Below, one piece after another: positions 38,102-47,898 of a stretch of 64,000 nt of DNA. The translations under genes were made by a program, and so were the position numbers. The notes beneath the pieces are model-generated. The model saw only the letters and a list, made by a program, of their open reading frames with translations. It had not been told where the DNA came from and did not search any database. Each line of letters starts with the position of its first letter. Position 1 is the first letter of the stretch. The DNA is from a bacterium (GTDB lineage Bacteria > Chloroflexota > Dormibacteria > Aeolococcales > Bog-877): NCBI GenBank assembly GCA_021816695.1, contig JAKAXE010000003.1, forward strand, positions 1-64,000. The letters run 5' to 3'.

Positions 38102-39827
38102 CTCTTACCCCCGAGGCTGCCACCCCGGCCCCCACCGCCGCCAGCAGTTCGGCAGCATGGTTTCGCGCCGCTGCCGGGGTCGCCTCCCCGGCCAGCAGCC
38201 GCGCCAGCTCGTCGACCCGTTCCTCGCCCTCCACCGGCTCGAGATGGCTCATCGACCTCCCCTGCGACTCGGTCTTACGCACCCTGAGGTGGCGCCTGCC
38301 CCGAGCGGCGATGGTGGCCAGATGAGTGACGCAGATCACCTGGCGCTGTCCGGCCACCTGGAGCAGCAGATCACCCACCCGGTTCGCCGCCTCCCCTCCG
38401 AGCCCCTCATCAATCTCGTCAAAGACGACCGTCCCCGCCTCGGCCCGGATCGACAGCCGCGCCAGCACCGCCAGCACCACCCGGGATAGCTCGCCTCCGG
38501 AGGCGGCCTCGGTGAGCGGCCGAAAAGGATCACCACGGTTGGCCGCGAGCAGAAACTGAACTCGGTCCCAGCCGTCCGCGGCGACCCTGTAGCGGACCCC
38601 GCCCGGCCCAGTCACCCCGTTAGGATCCTCGTCCCGCCAGAGCCGGACCCGGAGCTCGGCGGCGGGCATGAGCATCTGGTGCAGGTCTCGGGTCACCTCC
38701 GCCGCTAGCTGCGCCGCGGCCCCACTTCTGATCTCGGTCAACTCCTGACAGGAGGCCGCAAGGCGTCCCCCCAACTCCTCAAGCTGGGCCCCGAGCTCAC
38801 GCAGGTCGAGGCCCGCCGTCCCCTCGACCGTGAGCAGCTGGCGGGCCGCCTCCAGGCGGCGGATGGCCTCCTCCAGAGTGCCCCCGTGGCGCCGGGCCAC
38901 CCGCTCCAACAGCTCCAGCCGCTCCTCCACCTCCTCCAGCCGGCCCTGGTCAGGGGGGAGTCGCTCGAGGTAGGACCCGAGCTGGAGCCCGAGATCGCGC
39001 AGGATGGCGAGAGCGTCCTCCGCCTGGACCCGTGAGCGGTCCAGCTCGGGGTCGATGGCGAATGCGGGCCGGCCAGCCTGCAGCTCGGCCGCGATGGCGT
39101 CCGCGGCTCCGGGGTCGGCATCGGAACCGGCCACCGCTCCGCGAAGCCGCTCCGCCGCCTCGCGGAGCCGCACCAGGTGCAGGAGCCGCTCGCGCTCCTC
39201 GCGCAGCCGATGGTCCTCCCCGGGAACCAGCCGCGCGGCCTCCAGCTCGGCCAGGTCGGAGCGGGCTGCGGCCAGGTGCGATGCTTCGGCAAGGGTGCGG
39301 TCTCGAGCGGCGGCGAGTTTCTGAGCCACCATTCGGTGGCTGCGCTCGAGTTCCGCCACCGCGGCCCGGAGCTCCAGCGCCGTCGCGCCAGCGTATCCGT
39401 CCAGCCCGGCCCTCTGGTCTGACTCGCGGAGCCAGCGGCTGGCGGTCCCCTGGCCGTGCCGCTCCACCAGCCGCTCCCCCAACTCGCGCAGCTGTGACGC
39501 CGGCACCAACCCGCCATTGATGCGGGCGGGGCTTCTCGGCCCCAGCTCCCGGGTGAGCACCAGGACCTCGGCCGGGGCCACCCCCAGGCCGGCCAGCTGC
39601 TCGGTCTGGTCGTCGGGCCAGCTGAACGTCGCCGAGACCAGCGCGCTCTCCGCCCCCTGGCGCACCATCTGTGGGTCCCCGCGGTCCCCGAGGGCCAGCC
39701 CAAGCGCCGCCAGCAGGACCGACTTGCCGGAGCCGGTCTCGCCGGTCAGCACGTTGAGCCCACCACCGAAAGCGCACTGCGCGGATTCGATGACCGCCAG
39801 CCCCCGGACGCGCAGCTCCAGCAGCAC
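38094..39827 (-). CDS. recN: DNA repair protein RecN
   Basis: LNVLTGETGSGKSVLLAALGLALG, ASGGELSRVVLAVLARL, VFDEIDEGLGGEAANRVGDLL. Confidence 0.95.
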   Translation of the reverse strand: MLLELRVRGLAVIESAQCAFGGGLNVLTGETGSGKSVLLAALGLALGDRGDPQMVRQGAESALVSATFSWPDDQTEQLAGLGVAPAEVLVLTRELGPRSPARINGGLVPASQLRELGERLVERHGQGTASRWLRESDQRAGLDGYAGATALELRAAVAELERSHRMVAQKLAAARDRTLAEASHLAAARSDLAELEAARLVPGEDHRLREERERLLHLVRLREAAERLRGAVAGSDADPGAADAIAAELQAGRPAFAIDPELDRSRVQAEDALAILRDLGLQLGSYLERLPPDQGRLEEVEERLELLERVARRHGGTLEEAIRRLEAARQLLTVEGTAGLDLRELGAQLEELGGRLAASCQELTEIRSGAAAQLAAEVTRDLHQMLMPAAELRVRLWRDEDPNGVTGPGGVRYRVAADGWDRVQFLLAANRGDPFRPLTEAASGGELSRVVLAVLARLSIRAEAGTVVFDEIDEGLGGEAANRVGDLLLQVAGQRQVICVTHLATIAARGRRHLRVRKTESQGRSMSHLEPVEGEERVDELARLLAGEATPAAARNHAAELLAAVGAGVAASGVRDG

Positions 39828-39828
39828 C

Positions 39829-40791
39829 TCAGCCGCCCGGGGTCGGGACCGAAGCTGGCTCCGCCGCTCCGGCTGGGCTCACCTCCCCGAGGTCGTCGAC
39901 CTCCAGCTTCAGCACCGTCCCGAAGCCGGTCTTGGAGCGGAGGCGTTCGAAGAAGCCCGGAGTCCCCGGCGGCTGTACCAGCTGGAGTTGGGGGCCGCGG
40001 CCGACCACGAACCGCCCCCCCGCCAGGAGTGGGCGCCACACCCTACCGTCCGCCGCCAGGGTGCCCACCCCGCGCACCAGCTCCACGCTCACATCCAGAG
40101 TGTCCGGGATGACCAGCGAGCGATGGCCCAGCGAGTGGGGATTGAGAGGCGTGACCACCAGGGCCGGGACCGCCGGGTCCAGGCTGGGGCCGCCGGCGGA
40201 GAGGGAGTAGGCGGTGGAGCCCAGGCTGGAGGCGACGATGATCCCATCCCCGTCGAACTCCCCGACCAGCTGGTGGTCGGTCCGCACCCGCATCCGGATC
40301 ACGTTGAAGGCATCCGCCCGAACCAGCACCTCGTTGACCGCCAGCGGCAGGGACGCCGTCAGCGTTCCGGCGCCGGTGAGCAGCGAGGCGGAGAGGGTGG
40401 GCCGGACGAGGGTGGCGCACCTCCCCTCGAAGTAGGCTGAGAGGGCCGCGGGCAACCCCTCCATCTCCACGCTGGTGAGGAAGCCCAGCTGGCCCCGGTT
40501 GACCCCCAGTACGGGGATCCCGAGGGGACCGGCCATCCTGGCGGCGTAGAGCAGGGTGCCGTCGCCCCCCACGGAGACCAGTAGCCGAGTCCGCCCGGCG
40601 AGGGCACTGAGCTCCTCCTCCGGAGCCGACTGCACCACCACCGGCTCCACCCCGGCCGCCCGGCAGCGGCGCTCGGCCTCCGCCACCAGAGGCGAGCTGG
40701 CGGCCTCGCGGGGGTGGAGTAGGAAGGCGACCACCTGATCGGCCGGTGGCTCCGGATTCAGCATGGCCATCGAGAATGAGATGTTAGGCAC
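39829..40791 (-). CDS. nadK: NAD kinase
   Basis: LLVSVGGDGTLLYAAR, GVNRGQLGFLTSVE, GSTAYSLSAGGP. Confidence 0.94.
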   Translation of the reverse strand: MPNISFSMAMLNPEPPADQVVAFLLHPREAASSPLVAEAERRCRAAGVEPVVVQSAPEEELSALAGRTRLLVSVGGDGTLLYAARMAGPLGIPVLGVNRGQLGFLTSVEMEGLPAALSAYFEGRCATLVRPTLSASLLTGAGTLTASLPLAVNEVLVRADAFNVIRMRVRTDHQLVGEFDGDGIIVASSLGSTAYSLSAGGPSLDPAVPALVVTPLNPHSLGHRSLVIPDTLDVSVELVRGVGTLAADGRVWRPLLAGGRFVVGRGPQLQLVQPPGTPGFFERLRSKTGFGTVLKLEVDDLGEVSPAGAAEPASVPTPGG

Positions 40792-40810
40792 TGGGCCTCT
40801 GAGGTGGGCG

Positions 40811-41242
40811 TCAGAGCGTCATCCCCACCAGCACGCCGAGGGCTGCCCCCGCCAGGACCTCGTACGGAGTGTGGCCCAAAAGCTGGCGCACCCGATCGTA
40901 CCTAAGCCCTAGGTGCTGCCGCAGGTCGTCGATCATCTGGTTCAGGATGACGCTCTGCTGCCCGGCGGCGCGCCGGACCCCGGTGGCGTCATAGACCACC
41001 ACCATGGTGAGCACCGCAGCCGCGGCAAAGACCGGCGAGGTGGTCCCCAGCCGCCGCCCCAGGAGGGTGGTGAGGCAGACGGTAAGAGCGGTGTGGGAAC
41101 TGGGCATCCCCCCGGAGGTGCCCAGCCGCCGGAGGCTTATCTGGCGCCGCTGCCAGGAGTCGGTGAGGATCTTGAGGAGCTGACCGAGAGCCCAGGCCAG
41201 CAGCGGAACCAGCAGAAATTGGTTGGAGAGCAGCCCAGCCAT
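40811..41242 (-). CDS. divergent PAP2 family protein
   Basis: SGGMPSSHTALTVCLTT, VVVYDATGVRRAAGQQSVILNQM, GHTPYEVLAGAALG. Confidence 0.88.
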   Translation of the reverse strand: MAGLLSNQFLLVPLLAWALGQLLKILTDSWQRRQISLRRLGTSGGMPSSHTALTVCLTTLLGRRLGTTSPVFAAAAVLTMVVVYDATGVRRAAGQQSVILNQMIDDLRQHLGLRYDRVRQLLGHTPYEVLAGAALGVLVGMTL

Positions 41243-41248
41243 CCGCGG

Positions 41249-41530
41249 TCAGGCTCCGCCCGCGGGCCCCTCCTCCGCGGACAGCTGGAAGGGCTGCTCG
41301 ACCAGCCCCCCCCCAGGGCTCTGCGAGAGCTGGGTGATCCGCCGCTCGGCCCCGGCCAGCAGCATGGAGCAGCGCCGCACCAGCTTCACCCCGCGTTCGT
41401 ACAGGGCGATCGCCTCCTCCAGCGCGACCTTGCCATCCTCCAGGGCCCGGAGGACCTCGTCCAGCCTGGCCAGGGCCGCCTCGTAGTCAAGCAGGTCCTC
41501 GTCGGACGCGGGACTCGGCTCATCGGTCAT
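41249..41530 (-). CDS. xseB: exodeoxyribonuclease VII small subunit
   Basis: YEAALARLDEVLRALEDGKVALEEAIALYERGVKLVRRC. Confidence 0.93.
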   Translation of the reverse strand: MTDEPSPASDEDLLDYEAALARLDEVLRALEDGKVALEEAIALYERGVKLVRRCSMLLAGAERRITQLSQSPGGGLVEQPFQLSAEEGPAGGA

Positions 41531-42836
41531 CGGGCACCTCCTTGCTTGGCTCCACCCCTGTCACCTGGCTGCGCACCCGGCCCAGGGCCAGCTGGGTCAC
41601 CAGCCGGTCGCCGGGATTGAGCTCCCGCGGGTCGCGGACCAGCCTCCCGCCCTCCTCCTGCCAGGTTATCGAGTAGCCACGCTCTAAGACAGCGAGCGGT
41701 GAAAGCGCCAACAGCCGCCCACCCCTCCCCCGCAGCTCCTCCTGCAACCGGCCGAGCCGGGGTGCCGGACCGCGGGCAGCCAGGAGCTGGCGCCGGGACA
41801 AGAGCTGGTCCGAAAGGCGGCCGAGATGGCGGGCGGCCGCGCCCGCCAGCCGCTGGGCGGCGCGGTCCAGGTCCTGCTGGCCCTCCATGAGCCGCCGCCG
41901 CGGGGCCAGGCGCTCCAGGCGGGCGAAGGCACCGGCGAGCTGCTCAGTCCGCCCCACCAGGAAGGCGGTGCCTGCCCTCCCGAGTCGCAGGTGCCTCGCC
42001 CCCAACTCGTGGCGCAGGCTGTCTCGGTCTGGGACAGCCAGCTCGGCGGCGGCCGAGGGGGTGGGGGCGCGGCGGTCCGCCACGAAGTCGACCACCGTGG
42101 TGTCGGTCTCGTGCCCCACCCCGGTCATGACCGGGACCGGACAGCTGGCCACCGCCCGCGCCAGCTCCTCAGAGTTGAAGGCGGAGAGGTCCTCAAGGCT
42201 CCCTCCGCCCCGAACCAGCAGGACCAGCTGCGCACCCGAACGTCCGGCCACGGCCATCGCCGCCACCAGCTCGGCCACACTCCCCTCCCCCTGCACCAGG
42301 GAGGGGACGATCACCAGCTCGGTGATCGGGCAGCGGCGGCTGACCACGTGGATCACGTCCCGGACGGCCGCGCCTCGCGGGGATGTGACCACCGCGATCC
42401 GCCGGGGCAGGAATGGGAGCTTCCGCTTGCGCTCTGGGTTGAAGAGTCCCTCGGCCTCCAGGCGGGCCACCAGCTGCTGATAGGCAAGCGCCAGGGCCCC
42501 CACGCCCGCCGGCTCCAGCTGATCCAGATACAGCTGGACTTCCCCCTTGGCCGGATAGACCGAGATGCGTCCGTGGGCGATGACTCGCTGGCCAGTTTCC
42601 GGCTCGAAGGCAAGGGAGGAGCCAGCGCCGCGGAAGAGCACCGCCCGGATCGAGGCCTGGTCGGCGCGCCCCTCGCGACAGTCCTTCAGCGTGAGGTAGC
42701 GATGACCGGCCGCGGACTTGGTGCAGGTGCCGATCTCGGCCTCAACGTACACGTCCTGGAGCGCTGGGTCCTCCTCCAGGTCCGCCCGGATCAAGCTGTT
42801 GAGCTCCGCCACCTGCAGGACGCGGCGCGCCAGCAT
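41520..42836 (-). CDS. xseA: exodeoxyribonuclease VII large subunit
   Basis: VTSPRGAAVRDVIHVVSRRCP, LLVRGGGSLEDLSAFNSEELARAV; start MLARRVLQ at 42836. Confidence 0.95.
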   Translation of the reverse strand: MLARRVLQVAELNSLIRADLEEDPALQDVYVEAEIGTCTKSAAGHRYLTLKDCREGRADQASIRAVLFRGAGSSLAFEPETGQRVIAHGRISVYPAKGEVQLYLDQLEPAGVGALALAYQQLVARLEAEGLFNPERKRKLPFLPRRIAVVTSPRGAAVRDVIHVVSRRCPITELVIVPSLVQGEGSVAELVAAMAVAGRSGAQLVLLVRGGGSLEDLSAFNSEELARAVASCPVPVMTGVGHETDTTVVDFVADRRAPTPSAAAELAVPDRDSLRHELGARHLRLGRAGTAFLVGRTEQLAGAFARLERLAPRRRLMEGQQDLDRAAQRLAGAAARHLGRLSDQLLSRRQLLAARGPAPRLGRLQEELRGRGGRLLALSPLAVLERGYSITWQEEGGRLVRDPRELNPGDRLVTQLALGRVRSQVTGVEPSKEVPDDR

Positions 42837-43240
42837 CACACCGCCTCCCTCGCCAGTCGGCCCAGAACCCCGTTGACGAAGCGGGCGGCATCCTCCCCAC
42901 CGAGCTCCTTGGCCAGCCCCACCGCCTCGTCCAGGGTCACCGCCTGGGGATCTCTGCGGCGCCAGATCAGCTCGGCGGCCCCCAGGCGGAGGACTCCTCG
43001 CTCCACCCGCCCCATCTGTTCCAACTTCCAATGGGTGGCCGCCGCCTCCAGCGCCGCATCGATCTCGACGCGGTGCTCCTGAACCAGCGCCACCAGCTCC
43101 TCCGCGAAGACTGCCGACTCGGGCGGCAGGTCATCCTCGGCGAGCTGGTAGGCGAATGCCGGACGCCAGTCCCCCCGGTCCTGATCGAGCTGGAAGACCA
43201 CCCGGAGGGCGAGCTGGCGAGCGCGGTGGCGAGGCCTCAA
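42836..43240 (-). CDS. nusB: transcription antitermination factor NusB
   Basis: ARQLALRVVFQLDQ, VLRLGAAELIWR, LDEAVGLAKELGGEDAARFVNGVLGRLAR. Confidence 0.94.
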   Translation of the reverse strand: MRPRHRARQLALRVVFQLDQDRGDWRPAFAYQLAEDDLPPESAVFAEELVALVQEHRVEIDAALEAAATHWKLEQMGRVERGVLRLGAAELIWRRRDPQAVTLDEAVGLAKELGGEDAARFVNGVLGRLAREAV

Positions 43241-43599
43241 CCGCCGGCCAGCTCACGGACCAAGACGTTGACCTCGACGACCTCGAGCCCAAGCATCCTT
43301 TCGATGTCCCGAGACACCCGCCGCTGCAGCTCCTGCACCAGCTCCGGCAGGGTGGCCCCGGCCTCGATCGCGATGCCCAGCTCGAGCCGGATGGCCGCGC
43401 TCCCAATCATCTCCAGACGGACGCCGCGGTGCCCCGCCTGGCGGCGCAGCGGACGGGGCACGGGCACTCCCTGGAGCTCGCACATGTGGGCCACCCCCGG
43501 GGTGTCCAGCGCTGCCAGGGAGGCGATCGCGCCCACCACCTCGCTCGCCACCCGGACGCGTCCTGGGGGCTGCTCCCGGAGGGTGGGGGCGGTGGTCAC
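43237..43599 (-). CDS. Asp23/Gls24 family envelope stress protein
   Basis: VRVASEVVGAIASLAALDTPGVAHM...VQELQRRVSRDIERMLGLEVVEVNVLV. Confidence 0.88.
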   Translation of the reverse strand: MTTAPTLREQPPGRVRVASEVVGAIASLAALDTPGVAHMCELQGVPVPRPLRRQAGHRGVRLEMIGSAAIRLELGIAIEAGATLPELVQELQRRVSRDIERMLGLEVVEVNVLVRELAGG

Positions 43600-44156
43600 G
43601 AGGCGCGCTCCAGGTAGCGGGCGCTTCGGGTGTCCACCTTGACTCGGTCTCCGACGTTCACGAAGAGCGGCACGTCGATCACCAGCCCGGTCTCCAGGGT
43701 GGCGGGCTTGAAGGTTCCCGTGGCTGTGTCCCCCTTGAAGCCGGGGTCGGTGGCGGTGACCTCCAGCACGACGGTGATCGGGACCTCGACTCCGAGGATC
43801 CGATCTTCGTGCCGGAGCAGAAAGAGAGTGTCGGACTCCCGCACATAGCGCGCGGCGGCCTCGAACAACTCCTGGCTGATCGGGAACTGCTCGTAGGTGC
43901 TGGTGTCCATGAGCACATGCTGGTCCCCGTCCCGATACAGGTATTGCACCTCCACCTTCTCGATCCGGACCCTCGGGAAGCGCTCCTCGGGACGGAACGT
44001 CTCCTCGGTCACGGCTCCGGTGTCGACATTGCGCAGTCGGGTGCGCACCACCGCGGTGCCCCGTCCCAGCTTGATGTGCTCGAAGGAGAGGACCTCCAGC
44101 AGCTGGCCGTTGCGCTCCACGGTGGTGCCGGCCCGAAGCTCTCCGGCGTTGATCAT
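43596..44156 (-). CDS. efp: elongation factor P
   Basis: MINAGELRAGTTVERNGQLLEVLSFEHIKLGRGTAVVRTRLRNVDTG...; ends VDTRSARYLERAS. Confidence 0.95.
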   Translation of the reverse strand: MINAGELRAGTTVERNGQLLEVLSFEHIKLGRGTAVVRTRLRNVDTGAVTEETFRPEERFPRVRIEKVEVQYLYRDGDQHVLMDTSTYEQFPISQELFEAAARYVRESDTLFLLRHEDRILGVEVPITVVLEVTATDPGFKGDTATGTFKPATLETGLVIDVPLFVNVGDRVKVDTRSARYLERAS

Positions 44157-44346
44157 CAGCAAGGCTCCAAAAATTGCGGTGGCCAGGGTGGCGCCGGGGC
44201 GGACCATCCCGCTCCCCACAGCCCCTGATGATCGCAGCTTAGGGGCCTTCGGTCGACAGCCCCGCCCCACCGCTCGCTACACGGTCTTCAAACACCGCAG
44301 CAGATCCTTCACCGGCGCGGCAGAGGCCTCGCCCTAGCCTTCACTC

Positions 44347-45753
44347 ATGAGCGCCACCACCCTGCGGGCCAACGTCGCCACTGAGGCCGGCGGTTCGATG
44401 CCTTCCTCGCTCGTGATCGCCTCGCTGTCCCGGGCGCTGGATCTGGCCGAGGGGGAGCCGATGGGCCACGCCCTGCGGACCTGCTGGCTGGGAATGCGGC
44501 TGGCCGACTGGGTGGGCCTCAGCCCGGATGAGCGTCAGGACCTCTTCTATGCTCTGCTCCTCAAGGATGCCGGCTGTTCGGCCAATGCCTACAGCGTGAC
44601 CCGCTGGTTCGGCGCCGACGACCTCAGCACCAAGGCCCAGTTCAAGGTTTCCGACTGGAGCAGCCAGTGGCGCTCGCTCCTGTTCGCCATCCGCCAGACG
44701 GCGCCCACTGCCCCCATCACCCGGCGCATGGCCCAGCTGGTGGCCCTGGGGGCCAAGGGGCCGGGCCTGGCCAGCGAGCTGGTGGAGGCCCGCTGCACGC
44801 GGGGAGCCGAGCTGGTGCGCCAGCTGGGCTGGGCCGAGCCTTCGGCAGAGGCCGTCTACTGCCTCGACGAGCATTGGAACGGCTCGGGTAGCCCCCGGGG
44901 CCTCAAGGGCGACGAGATCCCGGTGCTCTCCCGGATCGCCCTCCTCTGCCAGACCGCCGAGATCTTCTGGCGCCACGGCGGACGCCGCAGTGTTGAGACC
45001 GTCCTCCGCCGGCGGCGGGGAACCTGGTTCGACCCTCAGCTGGTGGATGCGGTCCTGGCCCACGCCCGCAGCGACCGCCTCTGGGAGCGTTTCGGCACCA
45101 TCAACCATCCCGAGCAGGTGGCTCCCCTGGACCCCCGCCCGCGGCGGATCTCCGGCACCTCAGTGGACGACATGTTGCGCATCGGCCAGGTGTTCGCCGG
45201 GGTGGTGGACGCCAAGTCACCATGGACGGCCACCCACTCCACCCGGACCGCTGCCCTGGCTCGACGGATGGCCGAGGTCATGGGGATGAGCCCCGAGGAG
45301 AATGACCGCATCGGGCTGGCGGCACTAGTTCACGATCTGGGCAAGCTGGCGGTCAGCAACGCCATCCTGGACAAGGCGGGGCCGCTGGACGCCGGCGAGA
45401 TGGCTCAGATGCAGAGTCACACCGCCATCACCCACCAGATCCTCTCGCCGCTCTGGCTGCTCAGCGATGTGGCCGAGATGGCCGCAGCCCACCACGAGCG
45501 GCTCGACGGCTCTGGCTACCACCGCCACCTGAGGGGTCCCGACCTCCCCTTCGGCGCCCACGTGGTGGCAGCGGCGGACGTCTTCGAAGCCCTCACTGCC
45601 GACCGGCCCTATCGGCGCGGGCTCGACAACGATGAGGCGGTCCGGCGGATGCGTCGGGAGGAGGGCCGGACCCTGGCCGCCGAGCCGGTCGCCGCCCTGG
45701 CGGAGATGGTGGAGTCAACCAGGAGCCTCCCGCCCGCCGACCCCGTCACATAA
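44347..45753 (+). CDS. HD-GYP domain protein (tandem HD, N-terminal copy degenerate)
   Basis: VHDLGKLAVSNAILDK, HHERLDGSGYH, ADVFEALTADRPYR; N-terminal EHWNGSGSPRGL is HD-GYP-like. Confidence 0.9.
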   Translation: MSATTLRANVATEAGGSMPSSLVIASLSRALDLAEGEPMGHALRTCWLGMRLADWVGLSPDERQDLFYALLLKDAGCSANAYSVTRWFGADDLSTKAQFKVSDWSSQWRSLLFAIRQTAPTAPITRRMAQLVALGAKGPGLASELVEARCTRGAELVRQLGWAEPSAEAVYCLDEHWNGSGSPRGLKGDEIPVLSRIALLCQTAEIFWRHGGRRSVETVLRRRRGTWFDPQLVDAVLAHARSDRLWERFGTINHPEQVAPLDPRPRRISGTSVDDMLRIGQVFAGVVDAKSPWTATHSTRTAALARRMAEVMGMSPEENDRIGLAALVHDLGKLAVSNAILDKAGPLDAGEMAQMQSHTAITHQILSPLWLLSDVAEMAAAHHERLDGSGYHRHLRGPDLPFGAHVVAAADVFEALTADRPYRRGLDNDEAVRRMRREEGRTLAAEPVAALAEMVESTRSLPPADPVT

Positions 45754-46411
45754 AGAAGAGCACCAGCCCGCAGCCGATCACCAGAAACGGCCCGTATGGC
45801 AGGGTGTCCCGCAGCCCCAGCCGGCGGGTGGCCAGCAGGGCGATGGTCACCACCCCGCCGATGAGCGCCCCGGCGATGAGGGCCCAGAGGGTGTAGAGCG
45901 CCGTGGCGCTGAGATTCATCCCGGTGACCGCACCGATCAGCATCCCCAGCTTGACGTCCCCCCACCCGAACCCCGCCCCGCCTTGGAAGAGCGAGCTGAT
46001 GAGGGCGAAGGGGAGCAGGACTCCCCCGCCGATCAGGATCCCGAAGAGCGCGGCGAAGATGCTCAGATGGGGGCTGAAGCTGGCCAGCGCCACCGCCAGG
46101 ACGATCGCCGGGAGGCTGACCACGTCCAGGATGAGGCGGTGTTTCAGGTCGAAGCCCAGGATCTGCACCAGAACCACGATCCAGAGGCTGTGGATCAAAA
46201 GGCCTGTCCCCATGGCCTCGCTCTTGGCGAAGAAGAAGAAACCGATGAGCCCCAGGAGGGGTAGCAGGATCCGCTCGATCCGGTGGTCCTGGTCACCTGG
46301 GGTCCCGTCCACGAGACCCGCGGCCCGCTCCAGGCGGAGGGAGGCCTCGCCGGTGACCACGCCGCAGGCGAGGCCGACGGCGCCCCAGCCCAGGGCCAGG
46401 GCGGTGGTCAC
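45746..46411 (-). CDS. A24 family prepilin peptidase
   Basis: GFDLKHRLILD and FGWGDVKLGMLIG active-site motifs; multipass membrane. Confidence 0.88.
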   Translation of the reverse strand: MTTALALGWGAVGLACGVVTGEASLRLERAAGLVDGTPGDQDHRIERILLPLLGLIGFFFFAKSEAMGTGLLIHSLWIVVLVQILGFDLKHRLILDVVSLPAIVLAVALASFSPHLSIFAALFGILIGGGVLLPFALISSLFQGGAGFGWGDVKLGMLIGAVTGMNLSATALYTLWALIAGALIGGVVTIALLATRRLGLRDTLPYGPFLVIGCGLVLFFM

Positions 46412-46426
46412 GGGCGGGCCTGCAGG

Positions 46427-47452
46427 TCAGCCAAGGCCAGCCTCCTGAACCTGCTGCTGGTGCTGCGCTGCGGTGACGGCGAAGAGCATCTTGCCGTTGG
46501 GCAGTGAGACGAAGTACAGGTAGTCACTCTGGGTTGGGTGGAGCACGGCGTCCACGGCCCCCACCCCGGGGCTGTCTATCGGCCCCGGGGGCAGGCCCTG
46601 GTGGAGGTAGGTGTTGTAGGGCGAGGGGAACTGGGTGCTGAACTTCGCACCGGACTGGCCGGCGCGCGCCATCGCGTACAGGATCGTCACGTCACTCTGG
46701 AGCGGCATGCCCAGGCGCAGCCGGTTCAGGAACACTCCGGCGACGAGCGCCCGGTCCTGGCTGGTGGTGGCCTCGGCGGAGACGATCGAGGCCAGGGTGA
46801 GGGCCTGATAGGGCGTGAGGCCGATCCGGCTCGCCCCGGCGGACAGGGCGGGCGCCACCCGACGCTGGAAGTCCTGGAGCTGGAGGAGCAGGAATTGGTG
46901 GGGCGTGATGCGAGGGCTCACCTCATAGGTGTCCCCGAAGGCCATCCCCTCCCATCCCGAACCCGCGGGCGCCCCCGCCGGAGGCGAGATCCCGGAGAAG
47001 GTCCCCGAGCTCACCTGCCCCAGATAGCCGGCGGCGGAAAAGAGGCCATCCGAGGCCAGCAGGGCCGACTCCTGAAGCGCCGAGAGCCCATCCTGGACCC
47101 GCACCTCGATGGGTAGCTGGGAAGGTGGGCCCTCAAGGACCGCCACCAGCTCTGAGGGGCCCATGCCCCGGTCCAATATGAATTTGCCGGGGTGGAGCTT
47201 GAAGCCCAGCCCGCGGAGGTCCGCGTAGAGCCCGAAGAAGAATTGCGAGCGGACCACGTGGTGGCTGCCGAGGTCCTCCACCAGCCGCTGCAGGGACTCG
47301 CCGTGGCTCACAGTTATCAACACCTGCTGGCGGTGGTTGCTCTGCAGCGGCTCTAGTTCGCGCCGCCCCACCAGCGCCAGCGCTGCCAGGCCCCCCACCA
47401 GCGCCAGAAGCACAAGGATCCCCACCAGCCTCCAGGGGTGCCGCGCCATCAC
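46427..47452 (-). CDS. mltG: endolytic murein transglycosylase MltG
   Basis: VTILYAMARAG, YNTYLHQGLPPGPIDSPGVGAVDAVLHPTQSDYLYFV. Confidence 0.94.
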   Translation of the reverse strand: MMARHPWRLVGILVLLALVGGLAALALVGRRELEPLQSNHRQQVLITVSHGESLQRLVEDLGSHHVVRSQFFFGLYADLRGLGFKLHPGKFILDRGMGPSELVAVLEGPPSQLPIEVRVQDGLSALQESALLASDGLFSAAGYLGQVSSGTFSGISPPAGAPAGSGWEGMAFGDTYEVSPRITPHQFLLLQLQDFQRRVAPALSAGASRIGLTPYQALTLASIVSAEATTSQDRALVAGVFLNRLRLGMPLQSDVTILYAMARAGQSGAKFSTQFPSPYNTYLHQGLPPGPIDSPGVGAVDAVLHPTQSDYLYFVSLPNGKMLFAVTAAQHQQQVQEAGLG

Positions 47453-47859
47453 GGCATGGTTCTGGCCCCGGCCAGAACCCCCTGTAAAAGGAGCGCCGCC
47501 GCGACCCGGTCTCCCACCTGCCGACGGCGCTCGCGCGAGTCGCCCTGGCGGATCATCTCGCGCTCCGCCTGGCGGGAGGTGAGCCGCTCGTCGGCGAAGC
47601 GGAGGGGGAGCCTGGTGGCCGCCGCCAAAAGGGCTCCCAAGCGGCGGGCCTCGGCCGCCTCCGGTCCCTCGGACCCGTCCATCCGAAGTGGCAACCCCAT
47701 CACCAGCTCTCCGACCTGGTTCTCGCAGGCCACCTCCACCAACCGGCGCACCAAGTCCTGGTCGCTCTTCCTGTTGATGGTCACGTGAGGCAGGGCGATA
47801 GTCCTGGTCTCATCACTCAGTGCCACCCCGAAACGGGCGGTACCGGGGTCGAGCGCCAT
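47449..47859 (-). CDS. ruvX: Holliday junction resolvase-like RuvX/YqgF
   Basis: MALDPGTARFGVALSDETRTIALPHVTI, VMGLPLRMDGSEG, FADERLTSRQAER. Confidence 0.93.
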   Translation of the reverse strand: MALDPGTARFGVALSDETRTIALPHVTINRKSDQDLVRRLVEVACENQVGELVMGLPLRMDGSEGPEAAEARRLGALLAAATRLPLRFADERLTSRQAEREMIRQGDSRERRRQVGDRVAAALLLQGVLAGARTMP

Positions 47860-47898
47860 CAGCCGCCCGGAGGTCGCAGGCCTGGTCGGAGCCAGCGC

